Position numbers and translations under genes: made by a program | Assembly: GCA_036655895.1 (NCBI GenBank) | Contig: JAVVPF010000015.1 | Span: 24,001 to 66,517, forward strand | Length of the DNA stretch: 42,517 bases | DNA from: Cloacibacillus sp. | GTDB lineage: Bacteria; Synergistota; Synergistia; Synergistales; Synergistaceae | Direction of reading: 5' to 3' | Notes under the pieces: model-generated | The model's database searches: none | The model's input: the letters and a program-made list of their open reading frames with translations, nothing else | Told to the model about the DNA's origin: nothing | In this document: piece by piece, positions 16,983-25,841 of the stretch | Numbering within the stretch: the first letter of the stretch is position 1 | Layout: each line of letters begins with the position of its first letter

Positions 16983-18188
16983 TTATGCCGCCCGCGCCGC
17001 CTTGAGCGTTTCCTTGTCGAAGTAGCAGCTCTTAAGAAGTTCGGCCATCTGAGCGGGCGTTATAGCGCGAGGGTTCGAGCCTGTGCAGGCGTCTCCCACG
17101 GCAAGCTCCGCGACCTTCGGCAGCTTCTCCATGAATTCCTTTTCACAGATGACGCCGCCCTCGTAATCCTTGATGCGCGAGGGGATGTCAAGCGCCGCGT
17201 TCATTGTGTTGATGTGATCCACAAGCGCCTCCACAAGCTCCGCGGTGTTCTTGCCGCAGAGGCCCAGGAACTGTGCTATCTCGGCGTATCTTGCCGCCGC
17301 CGCCGGCTCCTCTGCGTTGAAGCGGATCACCTTAGGCAGATACATCGCGTTTGCGCAGCCGTGGACGATGTGCGCGCCGGAGTATGCGGCGCCCGTCTTG
17401 TGCGCCATTGAATGCACGATGCCAAGTAGCGCGTTTGAGAAGGCCATACCGGCCAGGCACTGCGCGTTGTGCATCGTGGCGCGCGCCTCCATGTCGCCGT
17501 TGTAGGAATCTATCAGGTTCTCGCTGACCAGCTTTATCGCGTGCAGCGCAAGCGGGTCTGTGTAGTCGCTGTGCAGCGTCGAGACGTAGGCTTCGACCGC
17601 GTGCGTCATCGCGTCCATGCCCGTGTGCGCCGTCAGCTTCTTAGGCATCGTCTCCGCGAGGTCGGGGTCTACTATCGCCACGTCCGGCGTGATGTTGAAG
17701 TCGGCGAGCGGGTATTTGATGCCCTTCTGATAGTCTGTGATGACTGAGAAGGCCGTCACCTCGGTGGCCGTGCCTGACGTTGACGGAATGGCGCAGAACT
17801 TTGCCTTCTGGCGCAGCTCGGGGAAGTTGAAGGGAATGCAGAGCGCCTCAAAGGTGGTCTCTGGGTACTCGTAGAAGGCCCACATAGCCTTGGCCGCGTC
17901 GATGGGCGAACCGCCGCCTATTGAGATTATCCAGTCCGGCTCAAAGCTTCTCATCTCGGACGCGCCCTTCATGACCGTCTCAACGGAAGGATCCGGCTCT
18001 ACGCCCTCAAAGAGACGCACCTCAAAACCGGCCTCTTTAAGATAAGCTTCAACTTTATCGAGGAAGCCGAAGCGTTTCATGCTTCCGCCGCCAACCACGA
18101 CAAAGGCCTTTTTGCCTTTGAGCGTCTTAAGAGCCTCCAGCGAACCCTTTCCATGATAGAGATCGCGCGGTAATGTAAATCTTGCCAT
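16983..18188 (-). CDS. Iron-containing alcohol dehydrogenase
   Basis: 401 residues from the ATG at 18188, preceded by GGAGGA at 7 bases. Group III (Fe-dependent) NAD(P)H dehydrogenase reducing aldehydes or ketones to alcohols. Seen: VVVGGGSMKRFGFLDKV, SIGGGSPIDAAKAMW (nucleotide site), AIPSTSGTATEVTAFSVIT, HTGMDAMTHAVEAY and GIVHSMAHKTGAAYSGAHIVHGCANA (Asp/His metal ligands). Resembles butanol-dehydrogenase-type members of the family. Single gene with its own upstream region. A plausible role is disposal of reducing equivalents during fermentation; substrate is not predictable. Confidence 0.94.
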   Translation of the reverse strand: MARFTLPRDLYHGKGSLEALKTLKGKKAFVVVGGGSMKRFGFLDKVEAYLKEAGFEVRLFEGVEPDPSVETVMKGASEMRSFEPDWIISIGGGSPIDAAKAMWAFYEYPETTFEALCIPFNFPELRQKAKFCAIPSTSGTATEVTAFSVITDYQKGIKYPLADFNITPDVAIVDPDLAETMPKKLTAHTGMDAMTHAVEAYVSTLHSDYTDPLALHAIKLVSENLIDSYNGDMEARATMHNAQCLAGMAFSNALLGIVHSMAHKTGAAYSGAHIVHGCANAMYLPKVIRFNAEEPAAAARYAEIAQFLGLCGKNTAELVEALVDHINTMNAALDIPSRIKDYEGGVICEKEFMEKLPKVAELAVGDACTGSNPRAITPAQMAELLKSCYFDKETLKAARAA

Positions 18189-18296
18189 GATCAATTCCTC
18201 CTGTAAATAAATTTTATATTTTTGTGGTCCATCGTATCTCGTTCACTGATGGCATTATATATCGCTCCCACATTACTGAATAGGCATAAAAACGGC

Positions 18297-18320
18297 ATAT
18301 CGCTATACATATACCGATAT
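18297..18320. promoter_or_regulatory. Imperfect operator-like inverted repeat
   Basis: ATATCG (18297-18302) and CGATAT (18315-18320) separated by 12 bases, in the AT-rich divergent region between the alcohol dehydrogenase and the zinc-finger gene. Possibly a regulator site; weak on its own. A TATAAT on the minus strand (18259-18254) could be the dehydrogenase -10. Confidence 0.25.
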
Positions 18321-18372
18321 AACATTATCTAATGTGCAGGCGACACAGAGCGCGCCGAACGTGAAAAGGAAC

Positions 18373-18401
18373 TTGAATTAAAGAGAGCGAGAGAATAGAA
18401 T
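18373..18401 (+). promoter_or_regulatory. Promoter of the YgiT-type zinc-finger gene
   Basis: TTGAAT (18373-18378), 17-base spacer, TAGAAT (18396-18401), 45 bases before the ATG. Confidence 0.5.
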
Positions 18402-18446
18402 GAAAGCATAAAATGATCACAACGCTGGCGAAGGGAGCGGTGACGG

Positions 18447-18674
18447 ATGAGGTGTTTTATGTGCAAGGGAAATATGGAAGATAAAGAGACGACCTTCATG
18501 ACTGAAATAGAGGGTACGATCATCATCGTCAAAAATGTTCCGTCGCAGGTCTGCGTTCAGTGCGGAGAAATCTCCTACTCTGACGCGGTCGCCTCGGAGC
18601 TTGAAAAAATCGTTTCCAGCCTCAGAAACGGGATGACGGAAATAACCGTCGTCAATTTCAAAGACGCGGCCTGA
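18447..18674 (+). CDS. YgiT/MqsA-type zinc-finger protein (orphan antitoxin-like)
   Basis: 75 residues. Two CxxC pairs (CFMC at 3-6 and CVQC around 36-39, followed by GE) form the zinc finger seen in the N-terminal half of MqsA-family antitoxins. The C-terminal DNA-binding helix-turn-helix of full MqsA is absent. Genes of this type usually follow a small DUF4258 or MqsR-type toxin. The 250 bases upstream contain no intact toxin frame, so it looks like an orphan. Ribosome site GGGAGCGGTG precedes the ATG. Confidence 0.75.
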   Translation: MRCFMCKGNMEDKETTFMTEIEGTIIIVKNVPSQVCVQCGEISYSDAVASELEKIVSSLRNGMTEITVVNFKDAA

Positions 18675-18682
18675 CCCTTAGC

Positions 18683-18711
18683 TTGACAAGCCTTCGTCTC
18701 TGGCTGACAAT
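18683..18711 (+). promoter_or_regulatory. Sigma-70 promoter of gpmA
   Basis: TTGACA (18683-18688), 17-base spacer, GACAAT (18706-18711), 41 bases before the gpmA ATG. Confidence 0.65.
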
Positions 18712-18752
18712 TAAACTTACGGATAAAAATAACTTTTTCTGGGGGATCAGTC

Positions 18753-19505
18753 ATGTATAAAATCGTGCTTATCAGACATGGAAAGAGCGCTTGGAACAAG
18801 GAGAACAGGTTCACGGGGTGGCAGGACGTGCCGCTTTCGGAGAAGGGGCTTGCCGAAGCCGCGGCTGCCGGCCGCCTGCTTAAAGGCGAGGGCTTCGTCT
18901 TTGACAAGGCCTACACCTCGGTGCTGCGCCGTGCGATAAAGACGCTCTGGTGCGTGCTGGAGGAGACGGACCTCATGTGGATACCGACGGTGAAGACGTG
19001 GCGTCTCAACGAACGTCATTACGGCGCGCTGCAGGGTCTGAACAAATCGGAGACGGCGGCGAAGTACGGAGACGAGCAGGTGAAGATATGGCGCCGCAGC
19101 TACGCGACGAGGCCGCCGCTTCTTGAGGCGGGCGACGAACGCTGGCCGGGCCGTGAGGCGCGCTACGCCGGCCTTACGCCGCAGGAGCTTCCGCTTGGCG
19201 AGTGCCTTGAAGACACGGTGGCGCGCGTCGTGCCCTATTGGGAAAAGGTCATAGCGCCGGACGTCCGCGCGGGCGTTCGCCTTATAATAGCGGCGCACGG
19301 CAACAGCCTCCGCGCGCTCGTCAAATATCTTGACGGCGTATCCGAGGAGGAGATAGTCGGGCTCAACATACCGACGGGCGTACCGCTCGTCTATGAGCTG
19401 GACGACGAATTAAAGCCCATCCGTCATTACTACCTTGGCGACGCCGAGGCGATAAAGGCGGCGCAGGAGGCGGTGGCAAAGCAGGGTTCAGCGAAGAAAG
19501 ATTAA
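18753..19505 (+). CDS. gpmA: 2,3-bisphosphoglycerate-dependent phosphoglycerate mutase
   Basis: 250 residues; interconverts 3- and 2-phosphoglycerate in glycolysis/gluconeogenesis. Seen: [18 protein letters not shown] (phospho-His region), [31 protein letters not shown] and [18 protein letters not shown], all matching the GpmA subfamily. The usual RHGES is RHGKS here, a Glu-to-Lys change beside the catalytic His. The rest of the site is intact, so activity is likely. Monocistronic between a good promoter and a terminator. Confidence 0.95.
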   Translation: MYKIVLIRHGKSAWNKENRFTGWQDVPLSEKGLAEAAAAGRLLKGEGFVFDKAYTSVLRRAIKTLWCVLEETDLMWIPTVKTWRLNERHYGALQGLNKSETAAKYGDEQVKIWRRSYATRPPLLEAGDERWPGREARYAGLTPQELPLGECLEDTVARVVPYWEKVIAPDVRAGVRLIIAAHGNSLRALVKYLDGVSEEEIVGLNIPTGVPLVYELDDELKPIRHYYLGDAEAIKAAQEAVAKQGSAKKD

Positions 19506-19534
19506 AGGCGCGGCAAATAATCAAATAAAAATAT

Positions 19535-19575
19535 CGGCCGTCTCATGTCGGATGAGGCGCCCGGTGTTTTTATTT
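19535..19575. terminator. Terminator between gpmA and the MATE operon
   Basis: Stem 19535-19546 with 19552-19563 (one mismatch, one G-U), 5-base loop, followed by GTGTTTTTATTTT on the plus strand; an A-rich run on the other side (19524-19531) allows use in both directions. Confidence 0.75.
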
Positions 19576-20991
19576 TGTTTTGAGCATTACGCCGCCCATG
19601 TCGCGTTCGAGTTTTTTCATCAGGTAGTGCGCGAAGAGCCAAGTGACCAGCGTGCCGCCCACGAATGAGATGGGCTGGAATAGCCATATCCACTGGATGG
19701 AGACGAGCCCGGCAAGCAGCCAGATGGCGGAGATGCGGAAGATGAGGCTGCGGCATATCTGCACGATGAGGCCGAAGGCGGAATAGCCGGTGGCCACGAA
19801 GAGCGCGTTGTAAAAAATATTGTAGATGACGAGCGGATAGGCCGCTATGGTTATGCGCAGCGACTGCACCGCGATGTCGGCGGTGTGCGCGGTGGGGCGA
19901 AAGAGCGCGACCGCGGGCCACGGCCATATCATGAGCGCAAGCCCAAGCGGGATGGTGATGCAGGCGCTTATCTTTACGGCGGCTATGATGCCCGCCTTCA
20001 TCCGCGATAGGTTCCGGCTGCCGTAGTTATAGGCGAGAAAGGGCACGAGCGCGTCGTTTATGCCCATCATCGAGTTGAACGAGATGTCTTCCACGCGCAG
20101 CTCTATCATCCAGCCGGCCACCGCCGCGTTGCCGTAGGTAGCAGAAAGTATCTTGTTGACAGTCCCCATGCCGCAGGCGACGCTTCCTGTGGCGAGCGTC
20201 ACTGGAAGCCCTATTTTCGTTATGCCCATCCAGTATCTCGCCATCCACAGACGCGGCGGCGCTATGACGGGCAGTTTGAGCGCGCTTGAATCACGCAGTT
20301 TTTTCATTATATAGAAAAGTCCCACGACGCGCCCGATGAATGTCGCGAAGGCGGCGCCCGTCATGCCCCAGCCGAAGGTGAAGATGAATATTGGGTCCAG
20401 CACTAGGTTCAGCCCGTTTGCTATGATGAAATATTTCAGCGGTATGATGGTGTTGCCCTGACAGCGGAAGAGCGAGTTGCCCATGTAGGTGTAGCTTATG
20501 GTGAGCAGCGTGGGCGGTATCCACAAATTATAGAGGTAGGCCTGATGCAGCGTCACGGGGTCGGTAGCGCCCAGCATCCTGAAGAAGGCGTTTGAAGCCG
20601 GCTCAAAGATAAAGGGCAGCCACAGCATGCAGAGAAGGTAGGAAAAAATAAGTCCCGACTCCGCAATGCGCTGCGCCTCTTTTTGGTTTCCCTCGCCGAG
20701 TTTGCGGCCCACGAGCGCCGTGACGCCGTTGCCGACGCCCTCGTAGACGGCCCAGACGCCTATCTGCACTGGGAAGGTGTACGAGATGGCGACCATGTAG
20801 CTTTCGCCGAGCCACGATATGAATACCGTGTCGACTAGATTGAAGAGCGTGTGAAAGAGCACCATCGCTATCGAGGGGACGGCAAGCCGCACCAGCGACG
20901 AGAGCACCGGCCCTTTTCCTAGATCCACCGCGCCGCGTTCGCGCGTCTGTTCCTTTATCTTTGTTACTGCCTCTTTTATAAAATTGATCAT
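19570..20991 (-). CDS. MATE-family efflux transporter
   Basis: 473 residues, 12 predicted membrane helices in two halves. MATE signatures: VRLAVPSIAMVLFHTLFNLVDTVFISWLG, GNGVTALVGRKLGEGNQKEA, YTYMGNSLFRCQGNT, GLNLVLDPIFIF and NDALVPFLAYNYGSRN. Cation-driven export of unknown organic compounds. Second gene of a minus-strand pair: its ATG lies 5 bases after the stop of the upstream MATE gene, with GGGAG 10 bases before. The C-terminus ends close to the shared terminator. Confidence 0.93.
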   Translation of the reverse strand: MINFIKEAVTKIKEQTRERGAVDLGKGPVLSSLVRLAVPSIAMVLFHTLFNLVDTVFISWLGESYMVAISYTFPVQIGVWAVYEGVGNGVTALVGRKLGEGNQKEAQRIAESGLIFSYLLCMLWLPFIFEPASNAFFRMLGATDPVTLHQAYLYNLWIPPTLLTISYTYMGNSLFRCQGNTIIPLKYFIIANGLNLVLDPIFIFTFGWGMTGAAFATFIGRVVGLFYIMKKLRDSSALKLPVIAPPRLWMARYWMGITKIGLPVTLATGSVACGMGTVNKILSATYGNAAVAGWMIELRVEDISFNSMMGINDALVPFLAYNYGSRNLSRMKAGIIAAVKISACITIPLGLALMIWPWPAVALFRPTAHTADIAVQSLRITIAAYPLVIYNIFYNALFVATGYSAFGLIVQICRSLIFRISAIWLLAGLVSIQWIWLFQPISFVGGTLVTWLFAHYLMKKLERDMGGVMLKTK

Positions 20992-20996
20992 GACTG

Positions 20997-22364
20997 CTAT
21001 GCTCCCGTCCTTTGTGCGAACATCAGTTTAAGCTCTCTGCGGCCACGCATGAAGATGGCCCATGAGATGATAAATGCGAAAATATCGGCTGCCGCAAACG
21101 ACGCCCACGCGCCGTCCACGCCCCAGATGGCGGAGAGCGCCAAAGCAAGCGGCGGATGCAAAAGAAGCGGCCGCAGCATCGAGAGAAAGAATGCCATCCG
21201 CGCGCTGCCCGTGCCCTGATAGTATGTGGAGACCATCACCTGCGCGCCCGCGAAGGGCAGTCCCAGCGCTATGCAGTAGATGCCGGCCGCGCCTGACGAA
21301 AGCAGCGCCTCGTCGTTTGAAAAGAGCGCCAGCACCGCGCGCGGGAAGATGAAAAGCAGCACGGCGCAGATGCAGCAGATTACCGTGGCTGCTATGTTGG
21401 AGAGCCTCATCGCGCGCAGCACGCGCCGGAAGTTGTTTGCTCCGTAGTTGTAGCCAACGAGCGGCAGCAGCCCGTGCCCCATGCCTATGACCGGCATTAT
21501 TATGAGCGAAAGTATCCGCTGCACCAGTCCGGAAGAGGCGACCGCGATTGAGCCGCCGGTGCTGGAAAATATTCTGTTCAGCACAGTCCACGAGATTGCG
21601 ATGCCCACCTGCCGAACAAAGGCCGACGCGCCCACCGTCAGCACCTGCCAAAGCAGCGGCAGAGAGGGCCGGCGCAGGTAGCGTCTGCCTACGGGCACGG
21701 CGCTTTTGCCGCTTGCGTAGTAATAGACGAGCCAGACGAGCGCGCAAATCTGCGACAGCACCGTGGCCCACGCCGCGCCCGCCACGCCCCAGTGAAAGAC
21801 GAAGATAAAGAGCGGGTCGAGCAGGATGTTGAGCACCGACGAGATCATCATGCTGTACATGCAAAGCCGCGTGTTGCCCTCGCCGCGCACGAGGTTGTTG
21901 AGCACCATCATCATAAAATAGACGGGCGTGCCGAGGAAGATGACGCCGCCGTAGACGAGCGAATACTCCATCATGTCCGACGCGGCGCCTAGCATTTCAA
22001 GCAGCCGCGGCAAAAATATCAAAAGCAGCGCCGTCATAAGAAGCGAACAGGCCGCTCCCGCGACGAAGATAGTTCCCAGCGTGCCGCCGGCGCGTTCTGT
22101 GTCGCCCGCGCCGAGCGCGCGCGCAATGACGGAGCCGCCGCCTACGCCGAAGGTCTGCGAGACGGCCATGACGACAAGAGTGGCGGGGAAGGAGATGAAG
22201 ACGGAGGCTATTCCGAGAGGGCCTACTCCGCGCCCGACGAAAAAGGCGTCCGCCACATTGTATAAAGAGATCATGAACATCCCGGCCATCGCGGGTATTG
22301 AAAGCTCTACCAAAAGCCGTCCGATAGGGGCGGTCCCGAGAGCCTTTGTATCGTTTGTTTTCAT
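20997..22364 (-). CDS. MATE-family efflux transporter
   Basis: 455 residues from the ATG at 22364 (AGGAG 7 bases upstream; another in-frame ATG at 22382 is less likely). Signatures: IPAMAGMFMISLYNVADAFFVGRGVG, GGGSVIARALGAGD, NNLVRGEGNTRLCMYSMM, NILLDPLFIFVF and GLLPLVGYNYGANN. Forms a two-gene operon with the next MATE gene. The two proteins are only distantly alike, so this is not a recent duplication; they might act as separate pumps or as a pair. Substrate unknown. Confidence 0.93.
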   Translation of the reverse strand: MKTNDTKALGTAPIGRLLVELSIPAMAGMFMISLYNVADAFFVGRGVGPLGIASVFISFPATLVVMAVSQTFGVGGGSVIARALGAGDTERAGGTLGTIFVAGAACSLLMTALLLIFLPRLLEMLGAASDMMEYSLVYGGVIFLGTPVYFMMMVLNNLVRGEGNTRLCMYSMMISSVLNILLDPLFIFVFHWGVAGAAWATVLSQICALVWLVYYYASGKSAVPVGRRYLRRPSLPLLWQVLTVGASAFVRQVGIAISWTVLNRIFSSTGGSIAVASSGLVQRILSLIIMPVIGMGHGLLPLVGYNYGANNFRRVLRAMRLSNIAATVICCICAVLLFIFPRAVLALFSNDEALLSSGAAGIYCIALGLPFAGAQVMVSTYYQGTGSARMAFFLSMLRPLLLHPPLALALSAIWGVDGAWASFAAADIFAFIISWAIFMRGRRELKLMFAQRTGA

Positions 22365-22450
22365 AAAAAAACTCCTATTCATCTTTCGCAGCGAAAATTG
22401 CGGGCGCCTTTAAAAAAATTTGAAAAAGGTGCGGGCGGCGCTCCCTAATT

Positions 22451-22479
22451 ATAGTATAATTTACCTAGACGCGTATCAA
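22451..22479 (-). promoter_or_regulatory. Promoter of the MATE operon
   Basis: Minus strand TTGATA (22479-22474), 17-base spacer, TACTAT (22456-22451). A plus-strand TATAAT at 22455-22460 overlaps it and could serve the divergent ptb gene, but lacks a -35. Confidence 0.55.
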
Positions 22480-22565
22480 GCAATATTCAGCGGTTTTCTC
22501 GTTTTCTTATTCGTAAAATGCCTCATATTATTGGATACAGAATGATGTTGACGGGAGGAAACTAA

Positions 22566-23477
22566 ATGTACAAAACTTTTGACGAAATGATAGATAATTG
22601 CGGATGCTTGACCGACAGCACCCTTGTCGCGGCTTCCGCCGACAAAGAGACGATAGAGGCCGTCAAGCTCGCCTTTGAGCACGGCCTCGGGCGCGCGGTG
22701 CTAGTGGGCGACGAACAGGTGATAGCGCCTGTGGTGGAGGAGCTGGGCATCGGCGACAAAATAGAGGTCGTACACGCGGACGACCCGGCAGACGCGGCGC
22801 GAAAGGCCGTGGCGCTGGTGCGCGACGGCACGGGCGACACTCTGATGAAGGGTCTCGTCAACAGCGCGGACTTTCTGCGCGCCGTGCTGGACCACGAAAA
22901 CGGCCTCCGCGCCGGACATACGTTGAGCCACCTGGCCGTGCTTGAGATACCGGGCGAGAACCATCTCTCCTTCTGCACAGACAGCGGCTTCAACGTCGCG
23001 CCCACGCTCGACCAGAAAAAACATATCCTGCGCAACGCTCTGCGCGCCATCCACGCGCTGGGCTACGAGCACGTCAACGTTGCCTGCATCGCGGCAAACG
23101 AAAGGGTAGACCCCAAGATACCCGCCTCTGTGGACGCGGCGGCTCTCGTCGAAGCGTGGCGGAACGGCGAGTTTGACGAGCTGCCCTGCACCTGCACCAT
23201 AGAGGGGCCGATCGCGATAGACGTCGTCGCCTCAAAGGAGGCCGCCGCGCACAAGGGGATAAACAGCGTCATCGCCGGCAAGGTCGACCTGACCCTGGTG
23301 CCCGACATCGAAAGCGGCAACATCCACACCAAAACTCTCGTACACTACTGCAAGGCGAAGTTCGCGGGAGTGGTGCTCGGCGCTAAGGTGCCGATAGTGC
23401 TCTGCTCGCGCACAGACGACGCGCAGACGAAATTTTACGGGATAGCCCTCTCCTGTCTAGTAGCGGGCGGCAGGTAG
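22566..23477 (+). CDS. ptb: Phosphate butyryltransferase
   Basis: 303 residues. Converts butyryl-CoA (or branched acyl-CoA) and phosphate to acyl-phosphate and CoA. PTA/PTB-family features: GRAVLVGDEQVI, VRDGTGDTLMKGLVNSADFLRAVL, TDSGFNVAPTLDQKKHILRNA, EGPIAIDVVASKEAA, DLTLVPDIESGNIHTKTLVHY and PIVLCSRTDDAQTKFYGIAL. Typical Ptb length. Strong ribosome site GGGAGGA. Followed 35 bases later by buk, completing the ATP-yielding route. Confidence 0.94.
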   Translation: MYKTFDEMIDNCGCLTDSTLVAASADKETIEAVKLAFEHGLGRAVLVGDEQVIAPVVEELGIGDKIEVVHADDPADAARKAVALVRDGTGDTLMKGLVNSADFLRAVLDHENGLRAGHTLSHLAVLEIPGENHLSFCTDSGFNVAPTLDQKKHILRNALRAIHALGYEHVNVACIAANERVDPKIPASVDAAALVEAWRNGEFDELPCTCTIEGPIAIDVVASKEAAAHKGINSVIAGKVDLTLVPDIESGNIHTKTLVHYCKAKFAGVVLGAKVPIVLCSRTDDAQTKFYGIALSCLVAGGR

Positions 23478-23512
23478 GCAATACAAATCAATACGAAGGA
23501 AGCGCTTCACAG

Positions 23513-24586
23513 ATGAAAATACTGGCGGTAAACCCCGGCTCCACCTCCACAAAGATAGCGGTCTTCGACGGGGGCCGCGCTCTCTTTGAGAAGAACATCC
23601 CTCTTTCGGACGCGGAGCGCGGGCGTTTTGACACGGTGCTCGGCCAGCTCGACGCAAGGTGCGCGGCGATAGAGGAAGCTCTTGCGGCGGCGGCTGCGGC
23701 GGAGCTTCGCTTTGACGCGGTGGTGGGGCGGGGCGGCCTGCTTGCGCCCATCCGCTCCGGTACATACGCTGTAAACGACGCGATGAAGGCGGATCTGCTT
23801 TCGCACGCGCGCGGAGAGCACGCCTCAAATCTTGGAGCCTTCATCGCCGAAAGATTCGCGCGCATTTCCGGCTGCCCAGCCTACATCGTAGACCCCGTCT
23901 CCGTCGATGAGCTTTCACCGGAGGCGCGCCTCTCGGGCGCGCCTGAGATAGAGCGCGACAGCCTCGTTCACGCGCTGAACCAAAAGGCGATGGCACGCAA
24001 GGCTGCCGCCGCGCTTGGCAAACGCTACGAAGAATGCCGCTTCGTTGTCGTGCATCTGGGTACCGGCATCACGATGGGCGCGCACAAAGATGGCCTCATA
24101 ACCGACGTCATCGGCGCGAAGGCCGACGGCCCGTTTTCCGCCGAACGCGCGGGGGAGCTGCCGGCCGACCAGCTTGTTGAGCTATGCTTCAGCGGCCGCT
24201 ACACGCTTTGCGAGCTGCGCAAAAAGCTGCTTTCTGGCTGGGGCCTTGTCGCCTATCTGGGCACGCGCGACATTCGTGAGGTCTTCAAAATGGCGGAGAC
24301 GGACGAACGCGCGAGGCTCGTGCTGGACGCCTACGTCTACCAGATAGCAAAGGGCGCGGGCGCGCTTGCCGCGGCGCTTGACGGCGAAATAGACGCAGTT
24401 ATTCTGACGGGCGGCATGGCGCATTCACGTCCGCTCGTTGAGCGCATAACCAAAAAAATAAAATTCCTGGGCCGCATAATGACGCTGCCCGGAGAAAACG
24501 AACTTGAATCGCTCGCAGCCGGCGCAACAAGAGTGCTTGACGGAAGCGAGCGCGCAAGAAACTATCCAGGCGGAGAATATATCTAA
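23513..24586 (+). CDS. buk: Butyrate kinase
   Basis: 357 residues, acetokinase/ASKHA family: VNPGSTSTKIAVFD (phosphate 1), GRGGLLAPIRSGTYAVND, VVVHLGTGITMGAHKDGLITDV, GWGLVAYLGTRDI and ILTGGMAHSRPLVERI. Transfers phosphate from butyryl-phosphate (or isobutyryl/isovaleryl-phosphate) to ADP. Paired with ptb, it gives substrate-level ATP from acyl-CoAs that can arise from amino acid fermentation. Terminator follows. Confidence 0.95.
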   Translation: MKILAVNPGSTSTKIAVFDGGRALFEKNIPLSDAERGRFDTVLGQLDARCAAIEEALAAAAAAELRFDAVVGRGGLLAPIRSGTYAVNDAMKADLLSHARGEHASNLGAFIAERFARISGCPAYIVDPVSVDELSPEARLSGAPEIERDSLVHALNQKAMARKAAAALGKRYEECRFVVVHLGTGITMGAHKDGLITDVIGAKADGPFSAERAGELPADQLVELCFSGRYTLCELRKKLLSGWGLVAYLGTRDIREVFKMAETDERARLVLDAYVYQIAKGAGALAAALDGEIDAVILTGGMAHSRPLVERITKKIKFLGRIMTLPGENELESLAAGATRVLDGSERARNYPGGEYI

Positions 24587-24591
24587 AATAT

Positions 24592-24651
24592 AAAAAGTCC
24601 ACGGTGCCGCGCGCGCAGACAACGCGCGCAGCGTCTCCTCAGACTTTTTTT
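24592..24651 (+). terminator. Terminator of ptb-buk
   Basis: AAAAAGTC (24592-24599) pairs with GACTTTTTT (24642-24650), with an inner GCGCGC/GCGCGC stem, ending in a T run just after buk. Confidence 0.7.
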
Positions 24652-24744
24652 CGACCGGCGCAAACTATTGCAAATCCTCCAAAATAAAGCCTATCCGCAC
24701 GGCAAAACAACTTAATACGGCACTATGACTGAAACTACCTATCA

Positions 24745-24771
24745 TTGATGCGGTAATACTGCTGTGATAAT
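24745..24771 (+). promoter_or_regulatory. Possible promoter of the HdeD-like gene
   Basis: TTGATG (24745-24750), 15-base spacer with extended TG, GATAAT (24766-24771). A second -10-like TATAAT lies at 24793-24798. The leader after it holds an AGCCG/CGGCT hairpin (24813-24817 with 24846-24850) with an inner GGGG/CCCC. Confidence 0.35.
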
Positions 24772-24923
24772 TTATATCGCCCGCAAATAAAATATAATCC
24801 GTCGAGGCAGAGAGCCGGGGTCGGCAAAAGCCCCCTTCGATGCTTCGGCTGTGGGACGCGCCGTCAGCATTAAAAGTTTTATGAAGTTGATAAGATATAA
24901 AAACCGAATGGAGGAGTTTCACA

Positions 24924-25487
24924 ATGTTGATCTCAGAAAAAATCACCAAGGAAGATCTGATCAAAAACAAAACAAGGTTCTACTGGACAGGCGCTCTTAT
25001 GCTTATCACGGGCTTTATAGCGCTGTGGATGCCGCTTGCGGCCTCGTTTGCCATCGAAATGGTGGTGGGCTGGCTGCTTATCATAGCGGGCGGCTCGCAG
25101 GCCTACGGCGCCTATAAAGGATTTAAGGACAAGACCGGAGGCTGGTGGGAAGTTTTCAGCTCCATCTGCTCGTTCGTCGCGGGCTTTCTTTTCATCGCCC
25201 GTCCCCTCGCGGGAGTGCTGACGCTCTCCATTTTGCTTTCGGCCTACTTCCTCGTTGACGGCGTTACAAAAATAGTCCAATACTGGAGCATCCGCCACAT
25301 GGACGGCGCCGTATGGACGCTCGTCTCCGGCATCTTGAGCCTCGTGCTCGCCTGGATGATGTGGCAGAACATGGTAACAGGAATGGCTATGATAGGCGTA
25401 GTGCTCGGCGTAGATTTCATATTCAGCGGGATGAGCCTCATCTTCCTCGGCAGGGGATGCGAAGCGGCGGCAAAGGCTGAGAAATAG
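24924..25487 (+). CDS. HdeD/DUF308-family membrane protein
   Basis: 187 residues with six predicted hydrophobic helices (for example WTGALMLITGFIALWMPLAASFAIEMVVGWLLIIAGG; FVAGFLFIARPLAGVLTLSILLSAYFLVDG). The repeated pattern of a helix pair with the G/A-rich turn and W at the membrane edge matches HdeD acid-resistance-type proteins. Function outside enterobacteria is unknown. Ribosome site GGAGGAG... lies before the ATG. Transcribed alone, ahead of a strong terminator. Confidence 0.85.
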   Translation: MLISEKITKEDLIKNKTRFYWTGALMLITGFIALWMPLAASFAIEMVVGWLLIIAGGSQAYGAYKGFKDKTGGWWEVFSSICSFVAGFLFIARPLAGVLTLSILLSAYFLVDGVTKIVQYWSIRHMDGAVWTLVSGILSLVLAWMMWQNMVTGMAMIGVVLGVDFIFSGMSLIFLGRGCEAAAKAEK

Positions 25488-25563
25488 CGCCAGGCGAAAA
25501 AAATAAAGGACGAAGACGATACCTCCCCTCTGTAACGCACGCAGATACCCACACATCAAACAG

Positions 25564-25592
25564 CCGCCCCCGGTTACGGGGGCGGTTTGTTT
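25564..25592 (+). terminator. Rho-independent terminator after the HdeD-like gene
   Basis: Perfect 9-bp stem CCGCCCCCG/CGGGGGCGG (25564-25572, 25577-25585), tetraloop GTTA, followed by TTTGTTTTTT. Confidence 0.93.
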
Positions 25593-25841
25593 TTTGCCGG
25601 CGCGCCGCGCGTTAGCCGCACGCAGCCTGTTGCGCTTATTTTTGCGCGGCCGGCGGCTTCAAATTTCGGTATTCCTGCGTTTTTGGGACTAGCGCCGTTC
25701 TCTTATTATTTATCACGTACAGATAGGCCTATCCAAAAATGTAAAGAGGCTTTGTAAATATGTATTTTAAAAAAATACAAATATAGTGTATAATGCAAGT
25801 CACGTAAAATCAACGAACCAACGAAGGGAAGATGTCTTCTG
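25593..25841 (+). promoter_or_regulatory. Intergenic region with the tlpA promoter
   Basis: No gene seen. A consensus TATAAT (25789-25794) lies 48 bases before the tlpA start, without an obvious -35. Just upstream, GTATTTT/AAAATAC arms (around 25762-25779) form an AT-rich inverted repeat that could be a regulator site. Confidence 0.4.

Noticed and set aside
24665-24970. 101-residue minus-strand frame before the HdeD-like gene
   Set aside because: No family features or ribosome site, and it overlaps the start of the well-supported HdeD-like gene.
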